5,487 bases of DNA from an uncultured Oscillospiraceae bacterium. GTDB taxonomy: Bacteria; Bacillota; Clostridia; Oscillospirales; Oscillospiraceae. Positions 4,227-5,487 of the stretch are shown in pieces. The DNA is taken from assembly GCA_910579485.1 (NCBI GenBank), contig CAJTVO010000174.1, positions 1 through 5,487 of the forward strand, read 5' to 3'. A model generated the notes under the pieces. That model was not told where the DNA came from. It did no database searches and saw nothing but the letters and a program-made list of their open reading frames with translations. Positions within the stretch are counted from its first letter, which is position 1. The number at the start of each line of letters is the position of its first letter. Made by a program: the position numbers and the translations under genes.

Positions 4227-5487
4227 ATGGCAATTGAATTTAAGGACGGCAAGTATGTGGACCCCGAGACCGGGCGCGTGACCCTGGACCCCACAGTCTA
4301 TAAGGACTGGCAGATCGCCGAGGAGGCAGAGCGTACCCTGCCCCCCGTGGAGGAGTTCCGGAAGAAGCTGGGTCTGGAGCCCGACGAGATCATCCCCTAC
4401 GGCAAGACGCCCAAGCTGGACTTCATCAAGATCATGAACCGCCTGAAGGACAAGCCCGACGGCAAGTTTATCGAAGTCACCGCCATCACCCCCACCCCCC
4501 TGGGCGAGGGTAAATCCACTGTCTCCCTGGGCCTCATCGAGGGTCTGGGCAAGATCGGCAAGAACGTGGGCGGCTGCCTGCGCCAGCCCTCCGGCGGACC
4601 CACCATGAACGTCAAGGGCACCGCCGCCGGCGGCGGAAACGCCCTGCTGATGCCTATGACCGAGTTCTCCCTGGGCCTCACCGGCGACATCAACGACATC
4701 ATGAACGCCCACAACCTGGCCATGGTGGCGCTGAACGCCCGTATGCAGCACGAGCGCAACTACGACGACGAGCAGCTGGCCAAGCGGGGCCTGAAGCGCC
4801 TCGACATCGACCCCAAGCGGGTGGAGATGGGCTGGGTGCTGGACTTCTGCGCCCAGGGCCTGCGCAACATCATCATCGGCGTGGGCGGCAACAAGGACGG
4901 CTATCTGATGGAGTCCAAGTTCGGCATCGCCGTGGGCTCCGAGCTGATGGCCATCCTGGCCGTGGCCAAGGACCTGAAGGATCTGCGGGAGCGGATCGGC
5001 AAGATCGTGGTGGCTTACAACCGCAAGGGCGAGCCCGTGACCACCGAGGACCTGGAGGTCGCCGGCGCCATGACCGCCTGGATGCGCAACTGCATCAACC
5101 CCACCGTGTGCTACACCGTGGAGCATCAGCCCGTGCTGATCCACGCCGGCCCCTTCGCCAACATCGCCATCGGCCAGTCCTCCGTCATCGGCGACCGGCT
5201 GGCGCTGAAGCTGTTCGATTACCATGTCACCGAGTCCGGCTTCGCCGCCGACATCGGCTTTGAGAAGTTCTGGAACGTGAAGAGCCGCCTCTCCGGCCTG
5301 ACCCCCAACGTGTCCGTGCTGGTGGCTACCATCCGCGCTCTGAAGATGCACGGCGGCGGCCCCACCGTGGTTGCCGGCCGTCCCCTGCCCGAGGAGTACA
5401 CCAAGGAGAACCTGGAGCTGCTGGAGAAGGGCACCGAGAACCTGTTCCACCATGTCGAGACCATCAAAAAGTCCGGCATCGTGCCCG
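4227..5487 (+). CDS. fhs: Formate--tetrahydrofolate ligase, 3' end outside the window
   Basis: Fhs (EC 6.3.4.3) makes 10-formyl-THF from formate, THF and ATP in the cytoplasm, feeding purine synthesis and the methyl branch of C1/acetogenic metabolism. The visible 420 residues contain the P-loop TPTPLGEGKST (88-98), RQPSGGPTMNVKGTAAGGG (119-137), LTGDINDI (151-158), an SELMAILAVAKDLKDLRERIGKIVVAY region (about 238-264), HAGPFANIA (306-314), VTESGFAADIGFEKF (334-348) and ATIRALKMHGG (367-377), in family order. Classical enzymes have about 555-560 residues, so the C-terminal quarter or more is missing at the window edge. The sequence departs from the classical form: REPS-GPVFGIKGGAAGGG becomes RQPSGGPTMNVKGTAAGGG, HFTGD becomes GLTGD, there is an N-terminal extension of about 22-25 residues, and a stretch around 170-195 is unlike the classical one. 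I read it as a distinct Fhs subgroup. Codon use is extremely GC3-biased, suggesting high expression. Confidence 0.95.
   Translation, partial: MAIEFKDGKYVDPETGRVTLDPTVYKDWQIAEEAERTLPPVEEFRKKLGLEPDEIIPYGKTPKLDFIKIMNRLKDKPDGKFIEVTAITPTPLGEGKSTVSLGLIEGLGKIGKNVGGCLRQPSGGPTMNVKGTAAGGGNALLMPMTEFSLGLTGDINDIMNAHNLAMVALNARMQHERNYDDEQLAKRGLKRLDIDPKRVEMGWVLDFCAQGLRNIIIGVGGNKDGYLMESKFGIAVGSELMAILAVAKDLKDLRERIGKIVVAYNRKGEPVTTEDLEVAGAMTAWMRNCINPTVCYTVEHQPVLIHAGPFANIAIGQSSVIGDRLALKLFDYHVTESGFAADIGFEKFWNVKSRLSGLTPNVSVLVATIRALKMHGGGPTVVAGRPLPEEYTKENLELLEKGTENLFHHVETIKKSGIVP

Noticed and set aside
4065..5453. Long open frame on the - strand opposite fhs (462 codons)
   Set aside because: It is the mirror of a strongly GC3-biased gene and gives low-complexity Gly/Val/His/Asp/Gln-rich translation. 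The + strand is unmistakably Fhs.
1..5487. CRISPR arrays, insertion sequences, phage genes, tRNA or rRNA genes
   Set aside because: No regularly spaced repeats, transposase motifs, terminal inverted repeats, cloverleaf or rRNA-like sequence was seen.

Overview
The window looks like part of a chromosome from a GC-rich, anaerobic Firmicute of the class Clostridia, most likely the Oscillospiraceae/Ruminococcaceae group. The grounds are strong AAGGAGG ribosome binding sites, a tetrahydrofolate (THF) riboswitch of the folT type, an ECF-type folate transporter subunit, a DUF3786 protein and an acetogen-like formate--THF ligase. The genus is inference. All genes read on the + strand.

Layout. (1) 1-606: the 3' part of a DUF3786 gene that enters from the left edge. 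It overlaps by 10 nt a gene for an unrecognised secreted lipoprotein (597-1583). (2) 1584-2076: a 493-nt intergenic region that is almost wholly regulatory. It holds a sigma-A promoter, a short 5' hairpin, a clear THF aptamer (1720-1824), two tandem related hairpins, and a textbook intrinsic terminator (1953-2001) just before the folT ribosome binding site. (3) 2077-3984: folT (folate uptake S component) followed after 27 nt by folC (folylpolyglutamate/dihydrofolate synthase). (4) 3985-4226: a second sigma-A promoter and a structured leader of about 155 nt. (5) 4227 to the right edge: the first 420 codons of fhs, formate--THF ligase.

How the genes work together. FolT would import folate with an ECF energising module encoded elsewhere. 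FolC would add glutamates so the cofactor stays in the cell and suits C1 enzymes. Fhs would load formate onto THF in an ATP-dependent reaction, the entry of the methyl branch of C1/Wood-Ljungdahl metabolism. The riboswitch lets cellular THF set folT (and probably folC) transcription. The first two genes have no visible link to folate.

The most interesting part is the folT leader. The 3' strand of the THF aptamer (1804-1818) can instead pair with 1944-1959, which includes half of the terminator stem. That gives a readable on/off mechanism, and the intervening loop carries a duplicated hairpin module of unknown role. The fhs leader has no THF aptamer signature but shares its promoter design and a first hairpin with a similar loop.
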